Assembly: GCA_947085285.1 (NCBI GenBank)
Contig: CAMTVZ010000240.1
Span: 1 to 9,860, forward strand
Length of the DNA stretch: 9,860 bases
Direction: 5' to 3'
Source: JASEGV01 sp947085285
GTDB taxonomy: Bacteria; Bacteroidota; Ignavibacteria; UBA10030; BY39
The position numbers and the translations under genes are program-made. Shown in pieces: positions 1 through 7,054 of this stretch (the stretch's first letter is position 1; each line of letters opens with the position of its first letter). The notes beneath the pieces were generated by a model. That model worked only from the letters and a program-made list of their open reading frames with translations, ran no database searches and was not told the origin of the DNA.

Positions 1-917
1 ATAGTCGATACTACTGTTTGTATATGCTCTTCACAAAGTGGATGGCTCACATCTACTACGTGCAGTAGAATATCGGCTTCAACAACTTCGGCGAGTGTAC
101 TTTTAAACGAAGCAATCAAGTTAGGAGGAAGCTTTCGTATAAAGCCGACTGTGTCGGAGAGCAAAACTTTTTGAGAACGAGGAAGCTGCATTATGCGAAC
201 GGTTGTATCGAGTGTTGCAAACAAGCGGTCTTCAACAAAAACATTTGCATCGGCAAGAGCATTCATCAAAGTCGATTTTCCCGCATTCGTGTAACCGATA
301 AGTGCGATACGTGTAAAATCTTTTCTCCCTTTACGTTGTACTTCACGCTCTTTCTCGATTTGAGCAAGTTTTTCTTTTAATAATTGAATTCTCTTTCGTA
401 TTGCACGACGGTCGGTTTCGATTTGGGTTTCACCCGGACCTTTTGTACCTATGCCTCCGTATTGTTTCGAGAGGTGGGTCCACATTCGGGTCAACCGTGT
501 ATTGGTGTATTGCAATTGAGCTAACTCGACTTGAGTCATAGCTTCTTTCGACTTCGCCCTCGAGGCAAATATATCGAGTATCAAACCGCTTCTATCAACA
601 ATTTTACAGTTAATAATTTTTTCAAGGTTCCGAACCTGTGTTCGCGAAAGATCGTCATCGAATATTACTAAATTAATATTCTCATCTTTAACTAATTTTG
701 CAATCTCCTCTGCCTTTCCTACCCCTATAAAAGTCGAGGCTTCAATCCTGTCACGCTCCTGCACAATTCGATGCACAACCTCGCTGCCAGCTGTATCGGC
801 AAGTAGCACAAGCTCATCCAAATAATCATTAACCTGCTGACGAGTTATAGTTGGAAGTTTTACACCTACCACTATAGATTTCTCTTTTTCACCACTAATA
901 TTATTTACATTAATCAT
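1..917 (-). CDS. hflX: GTPase HflX, N-terminal 305 residues (cut by left window edge)
   Basis: Ribosome-associated GTPase of the HflX family, known to bind 50S subunits and split stalled or heat-damaged 70S ribosomes. Translating the reverse strand from the ATG at 917-915 gives an open frame to the window edge. Seen in order: the N-terminal HflX domain (about residues 15-120), the family hallmark GPGETQIETDRR (160-171) after a TRMWTHLSKQ stretch, a basic coiled-coil linker (172-200), then the G domain with P-loop GYTNAGKST (208-216), FATLDTT as G2 region (233-239) and DTVGFI as G3 (255-260). The G4 NKxD motif and C-terminus lie beyond the window. The start overlaps the stop of the upstream VWA gene in a TAATG arrangement, so it is probably translated by coupling; only a weak A-rich AAAGAAAA site precedes it. 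It is the last gene seen of the leftward operon. Identity is firm; the symbol rests on the motif set. Confidence 0.97.
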   Translation of the reverse strand, partial: MINVNNISGEKEKSIVVGVKLPTITRQQVNDYLDELVLLADTAGSEVVHRIVQERDRIEASTFIGVGKAEEIAKLVKDENINLVIFDDDLSRTQVRNLEKIINCKIVDRSGLILDIFASRAKSKEAMTQVELAQLQYTNTRLTRMWTHLSKQYGGIGTKGPGETQIETDRRAIRKRIQLLKEKLAQIEKEREVQRKGRKDFTRIALIGYTNAGKSTLMNALADANVFVEDRLFATLDTTVRIMQLPRSQKVLLSDTVGFIRKLPPNLIASFKSTLAEVVEADILLHVVDVSHPLCEEHIQTVVST

Positions 918-3031
918 TATTTTTCTTTTTTACGATCGTATGCTATAAACATTTCGAGAAGTGCGAGGAACAACACTAAGATGACAGCATATTTCCAAAG
1001 CTCCACACCATATCGGGTTGCCAATACTGTCTCCTGAATTTTTTCGTTTGTGGGTATTCTAACGATGTTCGATTCCTGAATATTGAACCGTTGAAAATAT
1101 TCCGACATCTCCTCTTGCGAAATCTTTTTCAAATCCGATTCTGCTTTATCAACATTTACTGCAAGTAATGCTTCGATGTTTGTATCTGACGATAACTCGT
1201 ATATTCCTGATTTTATCAGTTTCCCTAATTGTAAAACATCGGCACCGCTACTTGTTTTTTGTATCGTACTAATAATTTCTTCGCTTCCATCTGGAGATAT
1301 TAATTTCCATTTTACGGAGGCGGTTTTATGACCCTTTAATTTTAAACTTATTTCTTTCCCAACGATTATCGATTCATCAAGATTCTCATTAACAGCAGAA
1401 TAAAGCAGAGAACGATAGATGATTGGAGCAAAAATTCCTTTAATTGGAAAATTCGACCAGGATAGTTTTGGGGAGATGGAATATACCAACACAGTTCCGA
1501 TACCTAACTTGTGTTGAGTAAGGAATGGATTTTCGTTACTCATCGAAATAATCGTATGCCCCTCTTTGCCTGTTTGCCGTTTAGCGAAAGTAAAAATTTC
1601 GGGTGAGTCGATTTGTCGTTCTTTTTCTTTCTTTTCCTTTACAAACATCCCCTCGAAAATCGGATGGTCGAAATCCAATTCCTTGAATGTAAAATTAGCA
1701 GTTCCTATACTTTCGACAAAAGGTATATTCAATGCAGATAAGAGTCCGTTAAAATTCTGTAATTGAGAATTTTCGGGGGCAAATAAAATTAGCCCTTTTC
1801 CCTCTTCAACAAATATTTTTATACGTTGAATATCAGCTTGCGAAATATTTGTGAGATTTGATATTATTAAAACATCCGCCTTTTTCAAATCTACTACCGG
1901 AAAGCGTGAAGGCAAATATTCGTTAATCTCGAAAAGCTGATTTGAATTTTCGCCCGAAGTTGCAGTTAAAGCTAACTTCATAAAACGCGACTCGTCGGGA
2001 TTCGAGATAAATGTAACTCTAATTTTATCAGGGACATTGATTGTAAAATATCTTCTGTTATCAAATTCTAAAGCATCGGTTTCGAGTTCAACATATCCCT
2101 TTATAGCCCCCGTTCGTTTCGGAATCGCTGAAAAATTCGCCGAGGCAGTTCCCATCGCACTCAGGTCGAGACTTCTTTGCGCCACTCTGACTCCATCCAA
2201 ATACAAACTTGCAACAATATTTTTTAATTCGTTGCTGCCGTAATTTTTTATAAGAGCTGTAAGGTTAATCGGTTTATTCTTTTCAAATATTTTGGTTTGC
2301 ACAAATAAAGAATCGATTCCAACGTTTTGAATTTCTTTTTTCCCGACTTCGTTTAAAAAGAATTTCGTATCTTCGGCAAATAGCGGAGTATTTGGGTTTA
2401 ACGATTTATCCTGAGGCTCGAAGAGTGTTTTCTGAAAATCGCTAACGATGTAAATTTCTTTGTTTGCATTTTTCGATTTACTCATAATTTTTGATGCGAG
2501 CTGCAGAGCCGGTTCGATAGGATTTCGAATTTGTGAAACTTGGCTTTCTCGAACAGCTGTTTTAACCAGAGCAATATCGTGCGATGGTACTAACTCGCTC
2601 GATTCGGGGTTCGATAGTTTAATTATGTAAGCTTCGTCCCCTTCTTTCATCAAATCCAAAATTTTCAATGCCGATTCTTTCGACTGTTTGAAGAGCTCCC
2701 CCTCGTCATCTTGAGACATCATACTAAACGAATCGTCTAAAATTATCAAAACTGTCGATAACGAGTGTACGCCGATACCACCTAAAAAAGTACCTCGCAG
2801 TGCTGGGCGCGAAAAAGCTAAAACGATTAAAATAATCATCAAAGTACGAATAATTAAAAGCAAAATTTGCTTTAATTTAAGTCGGCGTATTTTGGTTTGC
2901 TGAAGTTCTTTTAAGAAAGTCAGCGTGCTGAATTCTATGGTTCGGAGTTTTCGTAAATTCAGTAAATGAATGATAAGAGGAATTGCCGCTCCGATTAAAC
3001 CGAATAAAACAAGTGGATTTAAAAAAGTCAT
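917..3031 (-). CDS. BatA-type VWA domain membrane protein
   Basis: A 704-residue inner-membrane protein with BatA N-terminal architecture. Two hydrophobic segments (about 5-25 and 54-74) flank a basic LRKLR...KIRRLKLK stretch, which is the 'double-transmembrane' anchor that opens BatA-like proteins. A von Willebrand A domain follows with an intact MIDAS, DDSFSM at 99-104 (D99, S101, S103) and SDF at 197-199. Then come a probable beta-sandwich (about 235-335), a Rossmann-like, glutamine-amidotransferase-like segment (about 336-440, ADVLIIS and GLILFAPE strands), and a C-terminal transmembrane helix (about 680-696) before a charged tail. Known context: relatives often sit with MoxR ATPase and DUF58 genes; neither is next to it here. 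The ATG at 3031 follows GGA with an 8-nt spacer and overlaps the TGA of the patatin gene (ATGA). The bulk of the protein should be periplasmic between membrane anchors. Its exact function is unknown; metal-dependent binding by the VWA domain is the safest statement. Confidence 0.9.
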   Translation of the reverse strand: MTFLNPLVLFGLIGAAIPLIIHLLNLRKLRTIEFSTLTFLKELQQTKIRRLKLKQILLLIIRTLMIILIVLAFSRPALRGTFLGGIGVHSLSTVLIILDDSFSMMSQDDEGELFKQSKESALKILDLMKEGDEAYIIKLSNPESSELVPSHDIALVKTAVRESQVSQIRNPIEPALQLASKIMSKSKNANKEIYIVSDFQKTLFEPQDKSLNPNTPLFAEDTKFFLNEVGKKEIQNVGIDSLFVQTKIFEKNKPINLTALIKNYGSNELKNIVASLYLDGVRVAQRSLDLSAMGTASANFSAIPKRTGAIKGYVELETDALEFDNRRYFTINVPDKIRVTFISNPDESRFMKLALTATSGENSNQLFEINEYLPSRFPVVDLKKADVLIISNLTNISQADIQRIKIFVEEGKGLILFAPENSQLQNFNGLLSALNIPFVESIGTANFTFKELDFDHPIFEGMFVKEKKEKERQIDSPEIFTFAKRQTGKEGHTIISMSNENPFLTQHKLGIGTVLVYSISPKLSWSNFPIKGIFAPIIYRSLLYSAVNENLDESIIVGKEISLKLKGHKTASVKWKLISPDGSEEIISTIQKTSSGADVLQLGKLIKSGIYELSSDTNIEALLAVNVDKAESDLKKISQEEMSEYFQRFNIQESNIVRIPTNEKIQETVLATRYGVELWKYAVILVLFLALLEMFIAYDRKKEK

Positions 3032-5739
3032 ACATCAATTCCGATTGAAAAATAGAGGAGCCATGGACCTTTTGAAAAAGGGGCATTAATTTTTTTGGGG
3101 AGATAAAAACTTCTGCCGAGAGCCGCAGAGATTGGACCGATTGGAGAATCGATACCCAATTGAAAACCATAAGCTTGCCGCATGTTAACGAATTTAATTT
3201 CCTCAGGCAAAGTCGATATCATTCCCATATCATACCTGACCGAAAAGTGTGTATCGTAAATAAATTTAAATGGAAAATGGAACCGATACTCGCCGCTGAA
3301 TAATACAATTTGCCTGCCTCGACTGTCGTACTCCCTCAAACCAAAAAATGAATTAATTCCTCCTAACGAATATTGTTCGGCCAGCGGAAGAGTTGCATCG
3401 GCGGCACCAAAAAATAATTTTGGCCGAAATGTATGATTTGAAAAAAGTGTGGAGTAATTTTCGAACGCCACAGATAACTTAGTAAACGAAAATCGGCTTC
3501 CTAAATCTTTAATTCCCGATTCATAAGCAATCGAAAGAAACATTCCTTCGGTTGGAAATGGCATCCGATTTTTTGAATCAATCGTAGTTGCTACTTTGAA
3601 TATTGCAATGGGATATTTTTCTGGAACGAAACCACCTGTTTTTACTTCTCTGATTTCATGTTCCTCTCGCCTGAACTCTAACATCATGTTTCCGAGGCGT
3701 TCGAGTTGCGTGCCGAAGCTCAGCGAAGCACCATATTTAATAAAACGATATTCACCGAATTGTACCCGTTTCCAATCAGTTGAAGCGGGAATAAATTCGT
3801 CCTGATATGTAAAAATATTTTGCAGACTATGCGATAACTTAAAATTAAAAGTCAAATAACTGTGGAATATTCTTCGTACTTTATACTCAAAGTCGGCAAC
3901 TCTAATGCGGTTACTAATTAAAAAATTTAATCCAAGTTCTTCGCTATGCCCTCTGAAGTTAACATCACGTAAATCGAAGTTGTATATTAATCCCTGTTCG
4001 TTGTTTGCATTTACCCCCAATTTCAAAATATCAGTTGATTTTTCCTTAACCCGTATTACAACAATAGGGTTATGGTTTTCATCATTTTGAATTTCCATCA
4101 ATACATACTCGAACAACCCAAGGCTGCTCAAATTCGAAATTCCCTTTTCAGCTGCGTTTATTTGAAATGTTTCTTCACTTTTTAATGGGAACTCTCTTCT
4201 TAATACATATTCTGCTGTATTATTATTACCTTTGAATTGTATCTGCTTTATAACTCCTTCATTTATTATGAACGATAATAATTCTTTTTCATCGTCTAAT
4301 TTAATCGAATCGATTCGTGCGAGACTAAACCCTTTTACCCGATATTTATGAAGGAGAGTTTCGCGCGCTAAATTAAATTTCTCGGTATTGAAACGCTCAC
4401 CCTTTAAGTTAGCAAAGATAGAATCGATTTCAGCGTTTTTAAAATTAACGTTACCAGAATATTTTATTGTTTTTATAATCGGATAGTATTTTGTTCGGTA
4501 TGTAATATTCTTAAAAATAGAATCATCTATAATTTCAACATCAACATCTTGAAATATTTTTAAAGAAGAAAGGAATTTAATATCAGCCAATAATTCTTTT
4601 TGTGTAACTCTTTCGCTGTTTTTGTTCTTTAAGATGTCGTGTTTAATTATTTCTGGTATTGAATCCCCCACAAAATGGAACAATACATTAGAAAATACTA
4701 TACCTTCATCATCTTCTTTGGCAGAATTTTTTTTCTCGAGTAACGATAGAATCGATTTGATGTTTTTTTCAGCAATTTCTTCTCCTGCTTTTATCAAAAA
4801 TTTTATGTCGCTAAAATCGGATGATAATATATTACCAATCTCTGGTTTGAGAACTATATCAGCTAACTCCATTTGTTCCTGATTTGAGTTTTGCATCATA
4901 ATTGTAATTATTTGGTCAGCAACTTCCCATGGTGCTGCGTGTTTCTCTAAATTTATCAGCTCGCTAGTCGAGTTCACCGCTATGACAACGTTGCAATTTT
5001 CATTTTTTGCAATATCCACAGGGATATTAGTTACAACACCTCCATCAATCAAAACGAGTGAATCTTTTTCGAGAGGATAAAACATTAAAGGAACACCGAC
5101 ACTTGCACGCAGAGCTTCAGAGAGTGAGCCTTTATTAAAGACGACACGTTTCCCTGTTATTATATCGGCGGCTACTGCCCGAAACGGAATCTTTAAATCG
5201 TCGAAACTCGGTTGCGGATGATAAAGTGCCTGGAGAGCAAGCTTGTTCAAAAAATTTGTAACCCTTTGCCCACCTGAAATAGCCGAAGGAATAATTGGCT
5301 CTAATCCGTTAAATCGGATAATTAAAAAGCCCCTATCTTTTGTTTGTTTCTGGTCGATAAAAAGTTCGGTTCTTTTGGTTTCGTCGGTGAGCGAAAGTAA
5401 TTCCGACCAATTTGTGGAGAGGACTAGACTTTCCAGTTCAGCCACAGAGTAACCTGCTGAGTATAACCCACCGACGACAGCTCCCATACTATTACCGACA
5501 ATCAGATTGATAGGAATATTATATTTTTCAAGAACTTTGAGAACTCCGATTTGAGCCAAACTTCGTGCCCCCCCTCCGCTCAATACAAGTCCAACTTTCA
5601 CATTATCCCTATTCTGCCGACCTGATTCAAAACTTTCTGTGATTGAAATAGTTTTTTGTTGTGGGAAAATAGTTTGAGTAAAAAAGTAACATCCAAAAAA
5701 GAAAATTAGTAAGTTTACATTTTTAAAAAATATAAACAA
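3028..5739 (-). CDS. Patatin-POTRA-outer membrane barrel protein (type Vd secretion/PlpD-like phospholipase)
   Basis: A 903-residue surface lipase candidate. Residues 1-27 form a signal peptide (Lys6, long Phe/Ile core). The patatin domain (about 47-245) shows the oxyanion motif GGGAR (55-59), nucleophile elbow GNSMG with Ser84, and catalytic Asp232 in DGG, so the Ser-Asp dyad is complete. Residues about 345-565 look like successive POTRA modules (LFHFVGD..., IKTIKYSGN..., IKQIQFKGN...GLFEYV), and about 570-903 is an Omp85/BamA-like barrel rich in alternating strands. The last residue is Val, not the usual aromatic. Known relatives are PlpD of Pseudomonas and FplA of Fusobacterium, where the barrel anchors or exports the phospholipase; these are shorter and have a single POTRA. 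No in-frame ATG exists before Met85 inside the active-site elbow, so the TTG at 5739 is the chosen start; GGA lies 8 nt upstream. It follows the DHp-like gene after one base and overlaps the VWA gene by 4 nt. Cys17 is not in a convincing lipobox. Confidence 0.93.
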   Translation of the reverse strand: MFIFFKNVNLLIFFFGCYFFTQTIFPQQKTISITESFESGRQNRDNVKVGLVLSGGGARSLAQIGVLKVLEKYNIPINLIVGNSMGAVVGGLYSAGYSVAELESLVLSTNWSELLSLTDETKRTELFIDQKQTKDRGFLIIRFNGLEPIIPSAISGGQRVTNFLNKLALQALYHPQPSFDDLKIPFRAVAADIITGKRVVFNKGSLSEALRASVGVPLMFYPLEKDSLVLIDGGVVTNIPVDIAKNENCNVVIAVNSTSELINLEKHAAPWEVADQIITIMMQNSNQEQMELADIVLKPEIGNILSSDFSDIKFLIKAGEEIAEKNIKSILSLLEKKNSAKEDDEGIVFSNVLFHFVGDSIPEIIKHDILKNKNSERVTQKELLADIKFLSSLKIFQDVDVEIIDDSIFKNITYRTKYYPIIKTIKYSGNVNFKNAEIDSIFANLKGERFNTEKFNLARETLLHKYRVKGFSLARIDSIKLDDEKELLSFIINEGVIKQIQFKGNNNTAEYVLRREFPLKSEETFQINAAEKGISNLSSLGLFEYVLMEIQNDENHNPIVVIRVKEKSTDILKLGVNANNEQGLIYNFDLRDVNFRGHSEELGLNFLISNRIRVADFEYKVRRIFHSYLTFNFKLSHSLQNIFTYQDEFIPASTDWKRVQFGEYRFIKYGASLSFGTQLERLGNMMLEFRREEHEIREVKTGGFVPEKYPIAIFKVATTIDSKNRMPFPTEGMFLSIAYESGIKDLGSRFSFTKLSVAFENYSTLFSNHTFRPKLFFGAADATLPLAEQYSLGGINSFFGLREYDSRGRQIVLFSGEYRFHFPFKFIYDTHFSVRYDMGMISTLPEEIKFVNMRQAYGFQLGIDSPIGPISAALGRSFYLPKKINAPFSKGPWLLYFSIGIDV

Positions 5740-5751
5740 TTTATTTTTCCG
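5737..5751 (-). promoter_or_regulatory. TTG start with GGA ribosome binding site of the patatin gene
   Basis: On the minus strand the order is GGA, 8 bases that include the TAA stop of the preceding gene, then TTG. The same GGA-N8 spacing precedes the ATG of the next gene at 3031, which supports the choice. Upstream, the reading frame stays open only back to about 5781 and contains no ATG or GTG. Downstream, the first ATG would remove the signal peptide and half of the patatin core. Confidence 0.7.
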
Positions 5752-6283
5752 TTTTTGATAAGTTAAGATTTGTTTCTCCGATTAATTTTTGAGTTTCGTA
5801 GAGTTGAATATCGCGTATGGTATTATGGATTCTTTGCATCGAAGAATCGATTCGATCGAGCCAGCGAATTATTTCAGCATCCGTTTCAAATTTCCTGCGA
5901 ATTTCTTTTGTAGTAATCGAAATAACAGCGAGTGGATTATTCACATTATCTTGTAGCAAAGCCGATATTTCGTTTACTACTTTTGTATGGATTTGTTGAA
6001 TTTCTAACTGCTTTTCTAATTGAAAGTTTCGTATAGTGTTATCATGCGTTTCTTTGCGTAGTTTTTGAATCTGCATATATGCCGCTATGGCAATCCACAT
6101 AAAAAACAATGAATCGAATTGTAGAACATAATCGATGAAACTTTTTTTTGAAGCATGGTTCTGAAAAAAATTTACAGAAGTAAGTAGATAATAGGCATAG
6201 ATTACGACTCCTGCAATAATTAATGGGTACTTATTTACAAAAGTTTTTATTTTTTCAAACACTATATTTTTAAAAATCTTCAT
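5741..6283 (-). CDS. Two-TM protein with degenerate histidine-kinase DHp-like domain, no ATPase domain
   Basis: A 180-residue protein with two hydrophobic segments (about 19-36 and 54-72), a charged coiled-coil linker (about 73-100) and a helical hairpin (about 97-165) resembling the DHp domain of histidine kinases. The stretch LLQDNVNNPLAVI (109-121) lines up with the classic HEINNPL box, but the phospho-accepting His is Asp112 and the following Glu is Asn113. The protein ends soon after the second helix; no HATPase N, G1 or G2 boxes exist in it or in the following frame. It therefore should not autophosphorylate. It could dimerise, bind the receiver encoded just upstream, or pair with another kinase; this is inference. 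It starts 24 bases after the response-regulator stop, with GAGA as a weak ribosome site 7 nt ahead of the ATG, and ends one base before the patatin start. No frameshift is needed to explain the short length. Confidence 0.75.
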   Translation of the reverse strand: MKIFKNIVFEKIKTFVNKYPLIIAGVVIYAYYLLTSVNFFQNHASKKSFIDYVLQFDSLFFMWIAIAAYMQIQKLRKETHDNTIRNFQLEKQLEIQQIHTKVVNEISALLQDNVNNPLAVISITTKEIRRKFETDAEIIRWLDRIDSSMQRIHNTIRDIQLYETQKLIGETNLNLSKTEK

Positions 6284-6307
6284 ATCAATTTCTCTGAATA
6301 GTCATCT

Positions 6308-6679
6308 TTAAATTTTTAATTTTGTTCGGATTACTAAATCTAACTCATCAAGGTCGATCGGCTTAATTAAATACGAGTCGACCCCTAAGTCGTTGCTGTA
6401 TTTTTCAGCCAGCGGATCGCTAATTGCTGTTAGGAAGAAGCAAGGAATATCTTGAAATTTCTTATTTTTTTTAACCGTTTGGTAAAAATCGAAACCGTTC
6501 ATAGGCTCCATCCTTAAATCGGTTATAATTAGATTTGGCATAATAGTTTCAAGTAAATTCAGAGCTACTACGTCGCTGTCGGCAGTTATAACTTTGTAAC
6601 CCTTATCGCGTAACCCTTCTGAAACAGAATGGCGAATATCGGGGTCGTCATCAACAAAAAGTATTGTAGTATTTTTCAT
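6308..6679 (-). CDS. Single-domain response regulator (CheY-like receiver)
   Basis: A 123-residue stand-alone receiver domain. The acidic pocket is FVDDDP (Asp10/Asp11), the phosphoacceptor is Asp54 in IITDLRMEPMNG, the switch Thr is Thr84 (FLTA), and the conserved Lys is Lys106 in LIKPID. All residues needed for phosphorylation and the conformational switch are present. It has no output domain, so it must act by protein contact, like CheY or Spo0F. It is the first gene of the leftward run, and the next gene encodes the His-less DHp-like membrane protein, a natural candidate partner. The ATG at 6679 is preceded only by AT-rich sequence with no Shine-Dalgarno match, as expected for a first gene in this bacterial group. 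The cognate kinase is not in the window. Confidence 0.93.
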   Translation of the reverse strand: MKNTTILFVDDDPDIRHSVSEGLRDKGYKVITADSDVVALNLLETIMPNLIITDLRMEPMNGFDFYQTVKKNKKFQDIPCFFLTAISDPLAEKYSNDLGVDSYLIKPIDLDELDLVIRTKLKI

Positions 6680-6790
6680 ATAATTTAACTATTTGGAAAA
6701 TATTTGCTTTAAAATTAATTGTATTTTCGGCAAATTGCAAGTTAATAGATACTTTTGTATATTCATAGCACTAAAATAATAATCAATTAT
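6680..6790. other. Intergenic region between the divergent receiver operon and tRNA-Pro locus
   Basis: AT-rich and without a credible ORF. It should hold the leftward promoter for the receiver operon. The best leftward -10-like hexamer is TACAAT (minus strand, 6723-6718), but no good -35 lies at the right distance, so I do not call that promoter. For the rightward direction see the separate candidate at 6726-6757. Confidence 0.5.
6726..6757 (+). promoter_or_regulatory. Candidate Bacteroidota-type promoter upstream of the repeat array
   Basis: TACTTTTG at 6750-6757 matches the TAnnTTTG -7 box known for the Bacteroidota primary sigma factor. TTCG at 6726-6729, 20 bases upstream, is three of four for the TTTG -33 box. 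Transcription would begin near 6763, about 28 bases before the first tRNA-Pro 5' fragment, and would read through both repeat units into the intact tRNA. In AT-rich DNA such a match is not rare, and the host phylum is not certain. Confidence 0.35.
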
Positions 6791-6805
6791 CGGGGTGTAG
6801 CTCAG

Positions 6806-6864
6806 TCCCAATTTGAAATAATTTGACAAACGAAGTACAGTCAAATTATAATTCAAATTGAGGA
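6806..6864. repeat. Long AT-rich inverted repeat, unit 1
   Basis: The left arm CAATTTGAAATAATTTGAC (6809-6827) is complementary to the right arm at 6840-6860 apart from a two-base length difference, with a 12-base loop AAACGAAGTACA. TCC at 6806-6808 and GGA at 6862-6864 extend the stem across a bulged A. It can form a cruciform or RNA hairpin. There is no T-run after it, so it is not an intrinsic terminator. The same structure recurs exactly in unit 2. Confidence 0.85.
6823..6852 (+). promoter_or_regulatory. Perfect-consensus sigma70-like promoter in repeat unit 1
   Basis: TTGACA (6823-6828) and TATAAT (6847-6852) are both full matches to the housekeeping -35 and -10 hexamers with an 18-bp spacer. 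They lie on opposite arms of the AT-rich inverted repeat. Transcription would run rightward from about 6859 through unit 2 to the tRNA. It may be chance, because the arms are AT-rich and the host group may prefer other promoter boxes. Confidence 0.4.
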
Positions 6865-6881
6865 TCCCGCCATAGGCGGGA
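6865..6881. repeat. GC-rich hairpin, unit 1
   Basis: TCCCGCC (6865-6871), loop ATA, GGCGGGA (6875-6881) form a perfect 7-bp stem; GG/CC pairs lie outside one mismatch. It stands out against the AT-rich surroundings and looks like the core of a dispersed REP-like palindrome. No U-tract follows on either strand. Confidence 0.8.
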
Positions 6882-6937
6882 CCCGGCTTGCCTCAAGAAT
6901 GGACTGGAAAAAATGATATAATCGGGGTGTAGCTCAG

Positions 6938-6996
6938 TCCCAATTTGAAATAATTTGACAAACGAAGTACAGTCAAATTATAATTCAAATTGAGGA
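6938..6996. repeat. Long AT-rich inverted repeat, unit 2
   Basis: An exact copy, 132 bases on, of the stem-loop in unit 1. Its right arm ends 58 bases before the first base of the intact tRNA-Pro. Confidence 0.85.
6955..6984 (+). promoter_or_regulatory. Perfect-consensus sigma70-like promoter in repeat unit 2 (candidate tRNA-Pro promoter)
   Basis: TTGACA (6955-6960), 18 bp, TATAAT (6979-6984). Initiation near 6991 would give the tRNA-Pro precursor a leader of about 64 nt that contains the GC-rich hairpin and would be removed by RNase P. This is the best placed promoter-like sequence for the intact tRNA. Confidence 0.45.
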
Positions 6997-7013
6997 TCCC
7001 GCCATAGGCGGGA
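6997..7013. repeat. GC-rich hairpin, unit 2
   Basis: The second copy of the TCCCGCC-ATA-GGCGGGA stem-loop. It would lie in the leader of a tRNA precursor starting near 6991. CCCGGCT at 7014-7020, just after it, also occurs in the D-arm of the intact tRNA (7070-7076). Confidence 0.8.
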
Positions 7014-7054
7014 CCCGGCTTACCTCAAGAATGGACTGGAAAAAATGATATAAT

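Noticed and set aside
171..380. 69-codon plus-strand ORF inside hflX
   Set aside because: Antisense to the HflX G domain, with low-complexity composition and no support.
2877..3170. 97-codon minus-strand ORF across the VWA/patatin junction
   Set aside because: It lies in another frame of two strongly supported genes, with no recognisable domain or ribosome site.
5686..5691. Cys17 of the patatin protein as a lipoprotein attachment site
   Set aside because: The preceding residues are FFG without the Leu at -3 of a normal lipobox, and a barrel protein does not need a lipid anchor.
6865..6881. GC-rich hairpin as an intrinsic terminator
   Set aside because: No T-run follows on the plus strand or, read in reverse, on the minus strand.
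7049..7054. TATAAT directly before the tRNA (also 6917-6922) as its -10 box
   Set aside because: It abuts base 1 of the tRNA, so initiation would fall inside the tRNA; it cannot make the full gene. No -35 lies at the right spacing.
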